Below are positions 20,738 to 33,908 of a stretch of DNA of 64,000 nt, one piece after another (position 1 is the stretch's first letter; each line of letters begins with the position of its first letter). This stretch comes from Pterois miles. Its lineage: Eukaryota > Chordata > Actinopteri > Perciformes > Scorpaenidae. Position numbers and translations under genes: made by a program. The notes below the pieces were generated by a model, which ran no database searches, had not been told where the DNA came from, and saw only the letters and a program-made list of their open reading frames with translations. The DNA is taken from assembly GCA_947000775.1 (NCBI GenBank), contig CAMQGK010000144.1, positions 8,469,001 to 8,533,000 on the forward strand. The letters are read 5' to 3'.

Positions 20738-23700
20738 ACACTAGTTAGATAACTTTGGTATCTATATGGGACTATCATATGTGGAGTAGACCATCAGTTA
20801 GGAATGCTTCATTACCTACCCAAAGCGCTCTATATGGCATTAGGCCTACAACTACGCTCAGCTATATAGAAAGGAAATCAAAGCTCTTAGAGTATATGAC
20901 AGGTAGATAGAATAATTAATTCTTCTGATCCTACAAATATATAGGTACATCCAAAAGAAAACATTACGCATATACACGGAGGACGCCGAGCACACACTGT
21001 TCTGTCAGATGACGATGCGTGACACTTAAAATCTTATGCATGGAGTACAGATAACATTTCAGCAAGTTGCACAATGCACCAGAAAAGTCTGCAGAGATAT
21101 GCAAGCACCTGCAGTCAAGTGGTAAGCACCAAGAAGTTAGGTGACCCCCAGCTCCCTCCTCCTTCTCCTCCTCTACCTCCTCCTCTTCCTCTTCCTCTCT
21201 CTCCCTACAAAGGATATCTACTGTTCAGCAAAGCACCTTATAGGAGGAAGACTGATCTCTCTTGTTTGGATGTAAACAGATGGTGATCTACTTGCTTTCA
21301 CGGACATCCGCAATGCTGCTGTTTTTTCAGCAGATGCTGTAATTGTGATATCACCAAGTGATTCAATGCCATGCCCTTTAGATGCAACACAGCACAATGT
21401 TAAAGTGAGCTTCACACGAGCATGATTAGAGACTTTCCATTTTGATATCGGCATGCACGAGACACAAATCTCACATACTGGAAAGGATGTTCTTTTTGGA
21501 TACCTGCCTCCATCCCTTGCCCCCCTCCTTCTCATCTGTTTTCATACAAGTGCACTGGATGAGTTTTTAATTTGAAATGCTAATCATTTAGAAGTATAGA
21601 AATTGAATGTTAAATCTTAAGGGAACAGTACATAAAATGAGATCATAGCATGAAAAAAGTAACCTGCATTATGGTCAATCGACTAAGGTACTTTTGTATC
21701 CTGGTATATTTAATGCATGACATGAGTATTCAGCTTGTTGCAATTCAGGCACCCTGCAGTGCCCTATTGTCAGGGAAGCTAAGGAAATCAAATTCTGGAT
21801 GTTTTCCGAATTGCGATCAAATATATCCAAACCCACCTTGAGGATGCAATTTAAAAGTAGTCAAAGAAACTGAATAAATATTATCGAAAATGCATATAAT
21901 TATAATAAGCACCAATTACAGTATCAATAGTGCAGTGCATGGACCTTTGAACAAGAAAAGTTAACATATCATTAGTCATGCTTCCATTTCCACGTCCAAT
22001 TTGAGTACATATTGGTTTGGAATCCACTAAAACAAAAGGATCAATACCAAATTTCACTTCACATTACAGAGAATTATTCTGACATTAGTTGCTAGTGCCT
22101 TTATCCTTTTCACCAACAGGACCAGTGAAAGTGCCTCTGTGTACAATGGGATTTGTGAGGTTGAGCAGAGCTGGTTTACCTTCTGCTCTAGTGTTGATAC
22201 ATTATGATGTTAAAGATGAGCAAGGCTGAAACAGCAGGTGATTGTGGTCAAAAACAAAAACAAAAAAGATGATCCATGGCTGTTATGCACAACCCAGTTT
22301 TCATGCCATCACGCACTTAATTATGCCCTTAAGCAGCGATGTATTGTACTCTGCATGTTTACCAATCCAACTCAAAAGGGAATATCCATATAGGTTTTAA
22401 ACATGTTTTATTTATCGCTGTTGTTTTTGTGTTCATGCACCACGCATCCTTTCAGGGTCTCTACCTCAGCGAGGTCATTGCAAACTTGCTGCAGAGCTGC
22501 AAGCTTCAATGCAGGGCTTCCTATACCATAATGCAAAATGGAACCTTAAGTATAAAACTGCAGTCATGCAACATTGAATGTGAGAGTCCCACAGCATAGC
22601 CTTTACACAAGCACTTAGGACGAATAGTGTACCACAATGCCGCTCCTTTTGTTCACTTAAAGCTACGCACAATCAGAACATTCACATGTAGAGAGTTTGC
22701 AGAAGATTGACTATTCTTATGTTGGTTTCTTTGAAACGATGGTATCTAAAGCTACTGTTGTGTCACCTGAATGTGTTTCGTGTACAAGACGGCGGTTTGT
22801 TATAGTTTTTAAACCCTGCAATCCTTGGGCATTATGATGTTGCCCGTCTTTTTGCACAGTCATTTTCTTCTGTTGCCTGAACCCCCCCCCCCCCCTTTTT
22901 TCCTTTTTTTTTGCTAGTGAGATTTTCTTTTTCACTGTGCTTGCTCACACGTAGTACATTGTTTCTCCAGACAGACTAACTGCTGATAGATCTGGACAAA
23001 TTGTAACAACTACTTGAAAATCTCCAGCTACTGTACATCACTCAGTTTTGAGATGAATTCACCCAAATAATAGTAAGATTTTCTTATGTACTGTACGCTT
23101 TTTTCTTTCTCTCTCTCTCTCTTTTTTTTAATTTAGCACTCTCCTGACAAAAAAAAAAAAGATCTCCACTGCAGCGTTACTTGAATGTCATGTAGTTGTT
23201 TCTGCTGGTGCACTGGCTATTCTTTGTGGTGCTAGTACAGGACTACCGTTATTGTCTTGGTGGTACCATCACATGTTATAAGACCTTTTCCATTTCTTGT
23301 GTTTGGTATTGGTGACTGGTTGGTTAATTTAAGGCACTTGTTTGTCATTTTATTTGGATAATCTTTGTACTGTACTGCTAAAGAGTGTCTGCCTCAGGCG
23401 AGGTAAAAAAAAACAAATTCAGAGCCTTGCAACTCATCATGAAAGCAAAAAAAGATACACATTTGTGTCAGGGATCTTCAATTTGTAAAGGGTTTCTCAT
23501 ACAGAAGGACATTAATAATACCCAACACTATATATTATATTACTATATATAGATACAATGAAATTATAGTAGTCTCATTAATGCAGCTATCAGGAAATTG
23601 TTCGCTTTGTTCACAAGTTTCTTGATGCTTGAAAGCAGCGACGTGTGTAACATGTCCTGCAGGAAACGGCTGAAAGTGAGGCGAAGAAAATACAAAATGA

Positions 23701-25600
23701 CACCCTCACGTTAGCAGCGCTGTGAGGGCATGTATGGATGGTGCTATGCATTCAATTACCCAACAGAAACATGCATTCTTAACAGCAATAGAACAACAGA
23801 TAAACTGTTTCTTAGATGCTTTTTGTAAAAAAAAAAAAAAAAAAAAATCTATTTTGAATGTCGGAGATCACTTGATAAGATAACTCACAACAGGGCTGTT
23901 TATGTATCAACCTCTTACCCTCTGTGCTGTGATTTTGTAAGGTCAGCGGGGTCAAATGTAGAGGCCGAGAGAAACCCGTGAAAAGTCCAAATATAGGTGT
24001 TGTAATAGTGGCGGTCCTCATTAACCACCAAGGTTGGACTGGAGTTGTTTTGCAGTCAGGAACGAAAGGCTGCTGATGGGTTCAGTCGAATGTATAACAC
24101 AGTCCCAAAGGAACAGCCCATAATGTACTTAGAGAGAGGATCTATCGTCAGTTCACCGGACTGATCAGATGTGTGAGAGAAAGTCAGAGAAGGTGCCTAA
24201 ATTGTTTTACATATTCATTTGTTTAGCTTACTGTTAGATGTTAATGCTTCTGCAAACAAACACGAGTGAGAAGATCTTAAAAAAAATATGACATTAATTG
24301 ATAAAAATAAAAACATGAAATGTCACGAGAACAAAATGCAATTTAGCTACAATAAGATAGAGAAAAGTAACCGATATATACTGCAGTTACGTATGAAAAA
24401 CGTGTTTTTATTTCCTTTCTTTTTTTGGTGGCACTGTAACATGACTGATTTAGGAAGAACATGCCATATACTGGAATATCAAAGACAATATGTTCCTCTG
24501 GCAAGCCATGATAATGAAACTACTGTATTATGATCAATTGCTATACACTAAATGATATGGACAAGAAGTGTACTATTATAAAAAACAACTCATGATTTGT
24601 CTTTTTGGTTTAAAGAAGAAGAAAAAATCATTCAAACACCATGTTCACATTTGTTCCAATCTCCACTGCTGAACCTACTGCATAATGTATCTCTACAGAA
24701 ACCTACTAACCGCAAAAAACTGCATGGTCGATGGAAGACTGCATGAGTTTTGCCTTTCAAACTGTGGATCAACTATAATACAGTTGCATCATTTAAAAAA
24801 AGAAACCCTTGCTTTCATTTGCACCAAGGCTTCCTGTGAAAGGCCCTGTTCAGAAGTTGTCGTGTCCTCTGCTGGATCCCTTAAAAGCACCTTAGCGCTG
24901 ACCTCATCAGTAAGACGGCGTTGGGCGTCCGAGCCGTGCTCAGCGTCCGTGTGTGATCTTCAGGTTGTGCTCGCTATAGGCTCTGAATGTGAGCAAGGAC
25001 ATTAAAGGGCTAGTTTCTCAAACTTTATCTCTATTCTAGGACTGAAACTCTCCCTCAAGTGACATTTTGTTCTTATCTCAGTCTAGACTGTAGTGATACT
25101 GTGTTGTTGGAAACATGCCCATCATGTCTAAACAGGGCCACACACCCTCCTCTGTACTACATTTGGTTTTAAGGCATTCTTGTTTGCTGAAGATGTCAAC
25201 GTCGGACTGCTTTCTGCCTGCTGAGGAGACACTGAACAGGATCAAATGTTGGGATGTGGGGATTATTGATGAGAAGACTGTTTGTGTTAGGTGGCTGATG
25301 AGTTTGTCTTTCCTGTCAAGAATGCACATTGAATCGCTTGTAGGGAAGTTTTGGAGCAAAGCGCTAAAAACAGACTGTTTCTGCTCTTCTTTTCATCCAC
25401 AAGCAAACCAAACTCTGATTGTGTTATTATCTAATCCAGCCGTCATTGTCATGTTGCGTTTACCAAGGATTATGCTCCAATGTGTTCAGTTTGTCACATG
25501 ATGACAAAGGCATGGTCTGTGATCTATGCAAGGGTTATGTCTTTTATTTTTCCTTATATCACTTATGATTTCATCTTACATTAACTTCAATAAATTTTTA
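20738..25600 (+). other. kcna1: long 3' UTR of kcna1 (inferred)
   Basis: Almost 4.9 kb after the stop show none of the dispersed repeats that are dense elsewhere and hold no recognisable gene. The block ends with AATAAA at 25589-25594, just before a short inverted-repeat element begins at 25670. Alternative signals exist, such as AATAAA at 21873-21878. It includes a pyrimidine tract (about 21150-21205), a C12/T-rich homopolymer block (22880-22912), A/T homopolymers (23149-23160, 23827-23847) and a 128-codon frame (25115-25501) that looks fortuitous. Long 3' UTRs are known for mammalian KCNA1. Confidence 0.5.
25589..25594 (+). terminator. kcna1: candidate distal poly(A) signal of kcna1
   Basis: AATAAA in the context ACTTCAATAAATTTTTAAG, at the 3' end of the repeat-free block after kcna1. 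Confidence 0.4.
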
Positions 25601-25669
25601 AGAATCTGCTGTTGTATGCTCATTTTGGCTCGGGATGGGGGTGTATATCTGCTCTATGGACCTGCACAT

Positions 25670-26129
25670 TAAAGGGATAGTTTGGGCGTTTTGAAGTGGG
25701 AATGCATGATGTACTTATCTATAGTAGGTGTGTTACTTACAGTAGATGACAGTCAGCACAAACCCAGTTTGGAGAAACAGACAGGGGCACCAACACCGGA
25801 GCAAAGCGATGAGAGTGCTATGGATGGGGACGGCAGAAAAACATATTTTAACTACCTAAAAAGACTTCAACAACAGCAAGCTCAAATGACAATAATATAG
25901 CATACACTTAAAGAGATGGCATTTTTTTTTTAGGTAAGACCTTGTTTAGGCGGCTAAAATATGTTTTTCTGCTGCCTCCACATCAGTACATTGCTTTGCT
26001 CTGCTGCGATAACTCTTGCCTGCTTCTCCAAGCTGGGGGCACGCCGACCGCCATCTAATAATACAAATACACTGACAATGGATAAGGACTCATAAAACCT
26101 CACTTCAAAACAGCTGAATTATCCCTTTA
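25670..26129. mobile_element. 460-bp inverted-repeat element (foldback/MITE-like)
   Basis: The left end, TAAAGGGATAG then GCGTTTTGAAGTGGG, is complementary to the right end, CTCACTTCAAAACAGC then ATTATCCCTTTA. Inside, AAACATATTTTAACTACC pairs with GGCGGCTAAAATATGTTT, so much of the element can fold back. There is no coding capacity. Likely a non-autonomous DNA element. Confidence 0.7.
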
Positions 26130-26449
26130 ATTAAACCATGTTCAGAAATATGCTGCAGTGTGTGTTGTTGCAGAACTGTAGGTCTCAATCTAGATGTGTC
26201 CTCTGTGCTACAGTAGCCTCTCACTGAAGCCATTAGCAGTGATTCACTGGGCTAAAGTAATGGTTACACACTAATCCTGCTGTCTCCAGGGAGGCCCGCT
26301 TACCTCTGTCATTCCCTTCGAGTTGTTACCCTCCTCAGGGTCCTGAAGAAGAGCTCCTCTCCACTCTCCGCTGCTTCTTCCTGTAGTCACACACAAACAT
26401 GTGTAAAACCATCACAACATGACTCTAAGGTGCTGTTTATCTGCTGTGG

Positions 26450-26600
26450 GATTATGAAGTTATAGAGTGCTCCAGGAATGAGTCATAAAACCCAGAAAAG
26501 AGACTGAGTTTTGACATTTTAGCACTTCTGGTTCCCTTGTCTGGGAGTCAGTGGGTTTTTAGTTAGATGCCTGAAACAGGGCCTGTGGTTAACACAATAT
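26450..26600 (+). repeat. dispersed repeat, second copy of 11560-11715
   Basis: Shares ACATTTTAGCACTTCTGGTT and TTTTAGTTAGATGCCTGAAA with the block at 11560-11715, in the same orientation and order, including the following GGTTAACACAAT-like end. Confidence 0.7.
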
Positions 26601-27099
26601 TGGAGACACAAAAAACAAGGCTTTAAGCCAGGAGGGGGTTCACATCCCCTGTGAAACCATCAATGCTTAGTTATCTTTGTGTTCACAACCTTAAGGTTCA
26701 TTTTCACTTTAGAAATGTAGTTATTTTAAGCAATAACATGTTTTTCCCTAAACTTAACTAAGTGGTTTTGTTGCCTAAATCTAAAGCCTTTCTGTTTGCG
26801 TTCAAAACCTAATGTCTTATTCACTTTTATAACATGTTAGAAGATGTTTCGCTTTTACTTTTACAACATAGTAGTTGTAGTAGGCCCCTAATGACCCACA
26901 TTTATGGTGCTTATAGTGACTGATAACACCTAGCCTATTTAATGGCCTGATAACAATCAAATCGGGTGACAATATTATAAATGTGTTCATTTGTGACGAT
27001 TATCATCAAGCATGTAAGTATCATAAATGTGTTTGCCACAGAGCTAATTTTGTGCAATAATCCAAAACCCAATGGGATTTTTCTGTTGGATTTTGGGGG

Positions 27100-27470
27100 A
27101 ACCTGTGTGATGCTAACTTCCTGGTTGGCCTACAAAAATATGTCATCCATGGAGTGCTCTACCAGGGATGGATTAATGCGTTGTTGAATACTTGCTTCTG
27201 TTTGGTCAATCAGTGTTATACGCTCTGTTATTTCTTTATAGCGGATCGTTGCTATCAGCGCAGTCCTGATGTCGGACTCTGGCGGACCGTTTTTATGTCA
27301 AATTATTGATTTCTTAAGTAGCTAGGTAATAAGTGGGACAATGTACAGCTAGTGGGTCATTGCTGTGAGATAAACCCCTTCAGGGCGATGCTTGGCATCC
27401 GTGTGTCATCACCCTGTCTGGGCTTATTTCACAATGACTGGCTCACTGTGTACTATCCCTTACATAAAAA
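27100..27470 (+). repeat. dispersed repeat shared with 46130-46450
   Basis: Common landmarks in the same order: TTGTTGAATACTTG, GGTCAATC, TATTTCTTTATA, CTGATGT.GGACTCTGG, GTGTCAAATTAT-like, TAATAAGTGGGA, CAGCTAGT, ATAAACCCCTTCAGG and TATTTCACAA. The copies are direct and diverged. The preceding 27110-27150 block also resembles 12717-12760. Confidence 0.7.
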
Positions 27471-27499
27471 TAGTGAAATATACCATCCCAATATCCTTA

Positions 27500-28215
27500 T
27501 GTCCGAGGTGATGTCTTCAAACGGCTTGTTTTTTCAAAAACCAAAAGATATTCAGTGTATAGTCATAAAGTGTACAATTTTCAATGAGAAAATCTCATAT
27601 TTGAGAAGCTGGTACAAGGGAATGTTTTGTATTTTTGCTTTTTTGAGTAATCAAAATAGTTGCGTCAGAGTAGATTTGAGATATGGAGTCCATCCATTTA
27701 CTTAAAATAGAGTATAACCTTTCCAAGCATACTCTAAAGCATCTTGTTTCCAAGAGTGTGATTTTGACAACATTTCAGATTAAACCTCATCACGAAGACG
27801 TCTTTTTCATATTAAATACATGCAGCTGTAGAGGGCAGTAACACTAAATAAGGGAACAAACAAACACATCCAATCATAGAACAGTCGAGGGATGAAACTG
27901 AAAAAAGTGGGCGCAATGCTTTGGGGCGTGAAAATGATTCATTCCCACTTCTGTCCTGTGATGGCGTGAAGCTGAATATTTGTGGAGAACATTGGACACC
28001 AGAGGCATCACGCTGAATGCTGCAGCTCATCTGTCCATCTGTCTCTGTCCCTCTCAGTTTCTCTGTTGTCTGCTGTATGGTGACCTTAACAGAAGTGAGC
28101 CTCTTCTTCGCTCTTGTCCTCTGCATTGCCCTCAGGAAATGCAGCACTCCTCACTCTGCAGGCAGCAGCAGTAAGGGTGGGGTGAGCTGGCGCCGGTCCC
28201 ACTCTTCTTGCACAC
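27500..28215. other. intergenic stretch, nothing recognised
   Basis: Open frames up to 111 codons (28147-27812, minus) without a domain; no repeat recognised. Confidence 0.45.
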
Positions 28216-28218
28216 ACT

Positions 28219-28221
<3 letters not shown>

Positions 28222-28269
<48 letters not shown>

Positions 28270-28280
28270 GTCTGTCTGTC
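28222..28280. repeat. (CT)n then (CTGT)n microsatellite
   Basis: About 22 CT units followed by several CTGT units. The frames crossing it (SLSLSL, RERERE) are artefacts of the repeat. Confidence 0.95.
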
Positions 28281-28299
28281 TTTGTCTCACTCTCCAGAG

Positions 28300-29450
28300 T
28301 GCTGTGAATCTCCACCGGACTGTAATAGCACACAGTATTGTAAGAGAGGAGTTCAGTCATAGTAGAGGATATCACACCTGCTTTATTAGTTTTCTCTCTC
28401 ACTCGTCTTTCACTCACCCACATGCACACACCAAACACCCAACCATGACCGTCAGATAACTCATATTTACTTTTTCCATGTCCTCGTGACCTTTTTTTTT
28501 AAAGCTGCACTAATCACTGTTTTCATATGATTATCATAACATTTCCTATCGGAGTAACGTGAAACTGAGCCCTCAGGGAATTACCACCTGACTCAGCTCT
28601 AAAAGCCTCCACACACTGGGGGGTGGGATGAACAAACAACACGAAAATGTGAAATACTCTGATATAATTATTATATATTATACTGTATGTCTAAGGCTTT
28701 TATTGTGAAGGGTAATACAGAAGGAGTGGATCTGGTCTGCGCTGCTTTTGTCAAGGCTGAAAGGCGTAATAAAGTTTGCTGTCTCGGTTTGCACTTTTGT
28801 ATTCCTGTAGCCGCATCTCAACCTGTGCTGCACAAAGTGATTGGTTGATGCCTTTATTCGTGGTGCAGATTACGGTAAGCTAAAGGAAACCAAACAACCT
28901 TATTTTGGAAAAAAAAAATACTCTGCTTTTCGCTGTGTAATATTTACATTCTGTGTAAAACTACTCATGACAAAACCAATAGTTTAAAAATATACAGTAT
29001 ATTAATGTGCGATTAATTACAAAAAAGGCCTTTAGAAGCATTGTAGCCTCTTTCAGCTCATTGTTTTGGTTTAAAGTTACTATGTAGGTTCAGTCTCACT
29101 GCTCTCACCAACCTCATCTCCAACGGCAGCAGGCAGCTATTTTCAGAGATTAAAAAGAAGCACTGATATAAATCCACTGTACGCTACCTGCTTAGCACCA
29201 ACCAGCTGAAGCAGACTGTCTCCAATCAGATACTTCGGTCAGTACACCTCTGTGTAGTAAACTCTGTACACTATGTACTTCCTTGTGCATGAATTTCGGC
29301 CGGGTAATATTGTCTCAAATGGCTGTTGTGCACTCACTGAAAGTTTGATAGATCAGGCGTATCAGCAAAAATGAAATAATTCAGATGAATAAATTAATTA
29401 AAATAAAAAATAATCAGCTACTATCCGACTACAGTGGAAAGGGGTCTCTG
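28300..29450. other. intergenic stretch, nothing recognised
   Basis: AT-rich, with short open frames only. No gene, RNA or named repeat seen. Confidence 0.45.
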
Positions 29451-29452
29451 TA

Positions 29453-30008
29453 TGTTATGGTGTAGTTAGCTGGGTGGACCCAAATGCAGGACACTGATGG
29501 GAGACAGAAGAAGTGTAACTGATTTATTGATACGTACTCAGGTTTGATGGTGATGGCTGGTGAGGGCAAGCAGGACGAAGAGGAATGGCAGGTTCAGCTG
29601 AGCAGAGTGGATGACCATGGGTTGGCATGAGGTGCATGCAGGCCAGCAGGGGGGATGGCTGGGATCCTGAAGTACAGGAAACCAGGATTAGGCCATACAC
29701 CAAACACACAAGGAGATAATGCAAAAACACGAACACAAGGACCAACCTGAAACATCTAATTACCACTGAAGTAGACAGAATGATCTGGGGAGGACTGGGA
29801 GGAAATCCAGGGTTGACTACTAGATTGCTGACAGGTGTGCACAGAGCAGGGAGCCTCGAGAGGTGATGACAGACTGGGCCCAGGTTGACGGCAGGACAGG
29901 AGGAGGCATACGCCACTGAGACGAGACGGGGACATGGAAGACAAGAGAAGTGAAAAACATGACGGAAAAGGAGACACAAGAGACACAAGTTGGACCATGG
30001 ACATGACA
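29453..30008. mobile_element. possible solo LTR or other 0.55-kb mobile element
   Basis: The block has sharp changes in composition at both ends, starts TGTTATGG and ends CATGACA (TGT...ACA ends). It holds GGGTGGACCCAAATGCAGGACAC and a purine-rich end. The minus frame of 172 codons here has no domain. TGT...ACA ends fit an LTR, but I see no clear 4-6 bp target duplication, no primer-binding site and no internal retroelement, so this remains tentative. Confidence 0.3.
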
Positions 30009-30190
30009 ATATATTTTGTACTGGCTTGTTCCAACTCTTCATAAGTTACACTTATTAAAACACACCAACACACCACTCCATCAGAGGGAAATATTGTAAA
30101 TGTCTTGTGCATCATTTTTCACCCACTTTTCCAAAAGTCTGCCTGACATATTTGGCATCTCTGGAAACTTTATCTGGGACTGATCCAGTA

Positions 30191-30510
30191 GGCAACCTTC
30201 AGGGTCTGAAAAGTGAAACCAATGCTGAAGTGCCATAAACTTGCATTTTTTTCTAATAGCCAGCAGGGGTCGACGCGATTGGTTGCAAAAGAAGTCTGAT
30301 TGTATAGAAGTCTATGAGAAAATGAGCCTACTTCTCACTTGATTACCTCAGTAAACATTGTAAACATGAGATTATGGTCTCAATCGCTAGTTTCAAGTCC
30401 CCTTCAATACAGCGTGATGTTCATTTAGTAAATTATGGTCCCATTTAGAGTCAAATAGACCATATGCAGGGTATGCTTTAGGGCGGGGCTACCTTGTGAT
30501 TGGCAGGTTG
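30191..30510 (+). repeat. dispersed repeat, copy 1 (inverted to 33586-33908)
   Basis: Runs from CTTCAGGGTCTGAAAAGTGA through AGAAGTCTGATTGTATAGA and GAGTCAAATAGACCAT to CTACCTTGTGATTGGCAGG. The reverse complement of 33586-33908 carries the same blocks in the same order. No coding content. Confidence 0.75.
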
Positions 30511-33175
30511 TTACCACAGCGTTATCCAGTCTGGGAGAAGTCCATGTTTTGGTCACATTAAAAAGGTCTTACTTGGCATTTAGCTGTATTGCTCCACCCT
30601 CTCTTGTCACACTGGTTGCAAACAAACAAGATGATGACAGTCAAAAACCAAGATGATGACGGCCAAAATGCCAAACTCAAGGCTTCAAAACAGCAGTCCA
30701 CAAACCAGCGGGTGGTGTCACTGTGACTACGTCCACTTCTTCTATATAGCACATAGTTTGACAGTGGGGTTTAAAGGATAAGGATGGTGATCATATGTTT
30801 GTCAACAAATTCCACAACACCATCAAATGTGTTCAATCATCTTTTTGATTTCTCCAGTCTGTCTGTGGCACCCTGCCAAAAGCCCACTGGTTCCTACTGA
30901 AGACATAAATCTTTAAGCAAGTCACAAATATGTAGTTGATTTTTTTTTTTTTTTTTATAAAAGATTGAATAGTTTCGTAAAACAGCTGAGCACTAAAGGT
31001 TTTAGAAAACGATACTCAGAGTGGAGTAAATTGTGCATTCGTCGGGAACTATTTTCAGCTGTGAATTTGGTGCTCTAGTGCAGTGATCTGCCTGCTCTGC
31101 TCCTTTCAATATGGATTGCTAGCTTAGTTATAAAAATGGACACATTTTTGAAAATGAAAAGACCTGACGAGCAGACTCAAACACATAGACACATGTGTTA
31201 ACTAAACTGAAAACAATGCTTATATTGGAAAATAGAAATATTGAATCTAATGGAATGATTAAATATTTTAAAGACAAATTAAATTATTATTGCATTAATA
31301 AAAGTAAGGAAACATATTCATAAGTTTTATACATTTAATCATTAATTAAACATTTGCTGTATTATTGTCAATGGGATTTTAAAGACATCTTGTCAAAGGG
31401 GGACCCCAGCCATAAGCAAATGCTATTTGGGGAACCCCGGCTTAAGTTATTGTTTGTGGCAACAATATGATGTATGCAGGACTGGCTCAAATACATCTTC
31501 ACAGTGCCAGTGTTTATCGTAATAAAGCAACATGTCAGATCATTTAAACATAGGATCACTTAATTGTTTTTGTTGTTTTCATGGATTTGTTGTCAACAAG
31601 AACAGTATAGAATATCACCACACTCATCCTCTAGAAAGTCGACTTTACTTCCTGCTGGATGTTTATTGGACGTTTCAGGTCAGCACCCAGGTGTCAGCCT
31701 CCACATGCAAATGAGAAGCATGTAATTGAAACTGTGGTTTAAGCCACTGTCTTGTTAATCCCTGATCAACGTGTGGGACTAATTGAGGTGCTGTCGGTCA
31801 GCGGCCATCGAGCTCAATGCCCCCCCCCCACCCCCCACTCTACGCTCTATCTTACAACTGCCTGAACACAGTGTCCGCCGGCTGTGTCTCCTTATCGAGG
31901 GGTGATGTTTACAGCCATGCCTGTGAGCAGATGTACTGTGGCTGCATGTGCTCATTCCTTCACTGCTTCTATCTTTCATTCGGTTTATCTCTCTCTCACA
32001 CACACACTCTTGCACACGTACAAAGGATGGCCGGTTTGCCTGAGTCAGGCCTCTGGCTCACTTGATATTCCCCGATCGATTTCTTTGAAGACGGACACTC
32101 ATCCCATATCCCTTGTACAAAAATGCCATGCCATTCCTGTTGACGTCATCCAAAAAGTTTCTCAAGGGCCTTTTCATTGTGGCCCAATCAGCTGTGCATG
32201 CACAGTATCGTATGATTGCTCTGTATCATATCACAAGTGTCCTCTGGTGTTGGCTTTATCGCTGTTTAAAACCAGGTGCCCAGTAGTCCACCTCTAACAG
32301 CCTCACATAGAGTAGGTTCTGAATGTTAACAATGTGCAAAATAGCTTTGACAGCATTATTGGATCTCCCATGCTTGAGCCAAAGCCCTTGGGCCTAACAC
32401 TACCCCACCCCCAGGTCCAAGCCCACCCGCCTCTCTTATCCCCCCCGATCCCCGAGGCCCTCTCTCTGGCCCACTTCCTCTTTGCATTACCTCCATCAGG
32501 CCGGGCTGCTGACACACTTGTTTAATAATTAAGGCCACGTCCATAATTTCCTCATCCTTGTGGAAGTCCACAAATGGTCTCAGTGAAACTCAGGCCAGTT
32601 AAATGTACCATGGTTGTGGACAGATCAGGAGGAACGAGTTCATCATGAATTACTCACTCGTCTTTTTATCACTTTATCCAATTTCCATTGATGTAGACAC
32701 ACTCACATCCTGTGGTGTAGTGTCTGCCATCACACCGAGTTCCAGGAGTAATGCATGACGGAGTACATTAACTATAAACAAGCATCGATATGTCTGATTG
32801 TCCACCGTCCCTCTGTGTGCCCATAAAACAATCAGTCTATAAGCTGATGAGTCCATCTATTCATCCACTCATCCATGAAAAGAAGCAGCGTCGGAACAAG
32901 AGCCTACAGCTGTGCTAGCAGATCTGTGAGGCTGCACGTTGCTTCATGTTGATATCAGCATGCTAACATGCTCATCATGACAATGTTAACATTTAGCAGG
33001 TACAATGTTTACCATTTTCAGCCTCTTATATAGTGTGTTAGAAACTAACATTTGCATCAGCGTTTGAGTTTGGCATTTTGGCCGTGGCCATCTTGGTTTT
33101 TGGAACCAGATGTGACATGAGACCAAAATGTTACAATTAACTTTCATGAACCGAAAACGTACTGTGAAATGGTTA
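30511..33175. other. intergenic stretch, no gene recognised
   Basis: Contains a T run (about 30940-30956), a C run (31820-31829), short (CA)n near 31996-32006 and GC-richer sequence at 32380-32520. Open frames up to 137 codons (31884-32297) show no domain. Confidence 0.45.
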
Positions 33176-33585
33176 AAGTTGCAGTGGGTAGAAGTGGAGC
33201 AAATATGATTAGAAAATGTTATTTTTATAAAATGGTCACAATATCCTGACAGTTGTGCATGAGACAGATAATCTGAAAGAACTCATGTGCCTCAGTATCT
33301 ACCAATCATCCCCCACCAGCTGGAGCACAGCCCATAGGAATGCGCTCTCTTTGAAATGACTTGTGATTGGTCAAAGTCTCCTGTCACAGGCTAGATTTTG
33401 CCTGAAAACAGAGCCATGAGGAGGTGCAGAAGTCTAGTTTTCTCTCAGAGCAGTTGAATTACAATATGCTGAAAGGTTATTATGGAGTTTTTTCCCAATG
33501 ATGCAAAAATATTGTTGACTACTGAAGAAGTAAAGTTGCACAAAAACACGAACAACTCCAAGACCGGACAACTCTGTAGTAGCGA
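33176..33585. repeat. probable dispersed repeat next to 33586-33908
   Basis: The block opens with AAGTTGCAGTGGGTAGAAGT and GGAGCAAATATGATTAGAAA, wording I associate with a common teleost repeat. It runs directly into the inverted repeat copy at 33586. Only one copy is present in this window, so the call rests on resemblance, not on an internal comparison. Confidence 0.35.
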
Positions 33586-33908
33586 CCTGTCAATCACAAG
33601 GTAGTCACACCCCAAAGCATCCCCTGCTTTATGGTCTATTTGACTCTAAAATGGACCATAGTTTACTAAATGGACATCATGCTGTATTGAAAAAGATCTG
33701 AAACTATCCATTGAAACCATTAACTCATGTTTATGATATTTACTGAGGTAATAAATCAAGTGAGATGTAGGCTCATTTCCTCATAGACATCTATACAGTC
33801 AGACTTCTTTTGCAAGCAGAAAAGTCGCCCCTGCTGGACATTAGCAAGAATGCAAGTTTAAGGCACTTCAGCATTGTCTTCACTTCTCAGACCCAGTGGC
33901 TGCTGCCT
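33586..33908 (-). repeat. dispersed repeat, copy 2 (inverted to 30191-30510)
   Basis: Starts ACCTGTCAATCACAAGGTAG and ends near CACTTCTCAGACCCAGTGG, the mirror image of copy 1. The two copies lie 3.1 kb apart in opposite orientation and could pair in single strands. Confidence 0.75.

Noticed and set aside
25115..25501. 128-codon open frame downstream of kcna1
   Set aside because: No domain, ordinary composition, and it lies in what looks like the kcna1 3' UTR; one frame of this size is expected by chance in 5 kb.
29524..30042. 172-codon minus-strand open frame
   Set aside because: Low-complexity Cys/Leu/Pro/Ser translation of a probable mobile element; no conserved motif and an overlapping frame of similar quality.
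31884..32297. 137-codon plus frame
   Set aside because: No domain, overlaps an equally long frame, and its composition follows local Ser/His/Cys-rich simple sequence.
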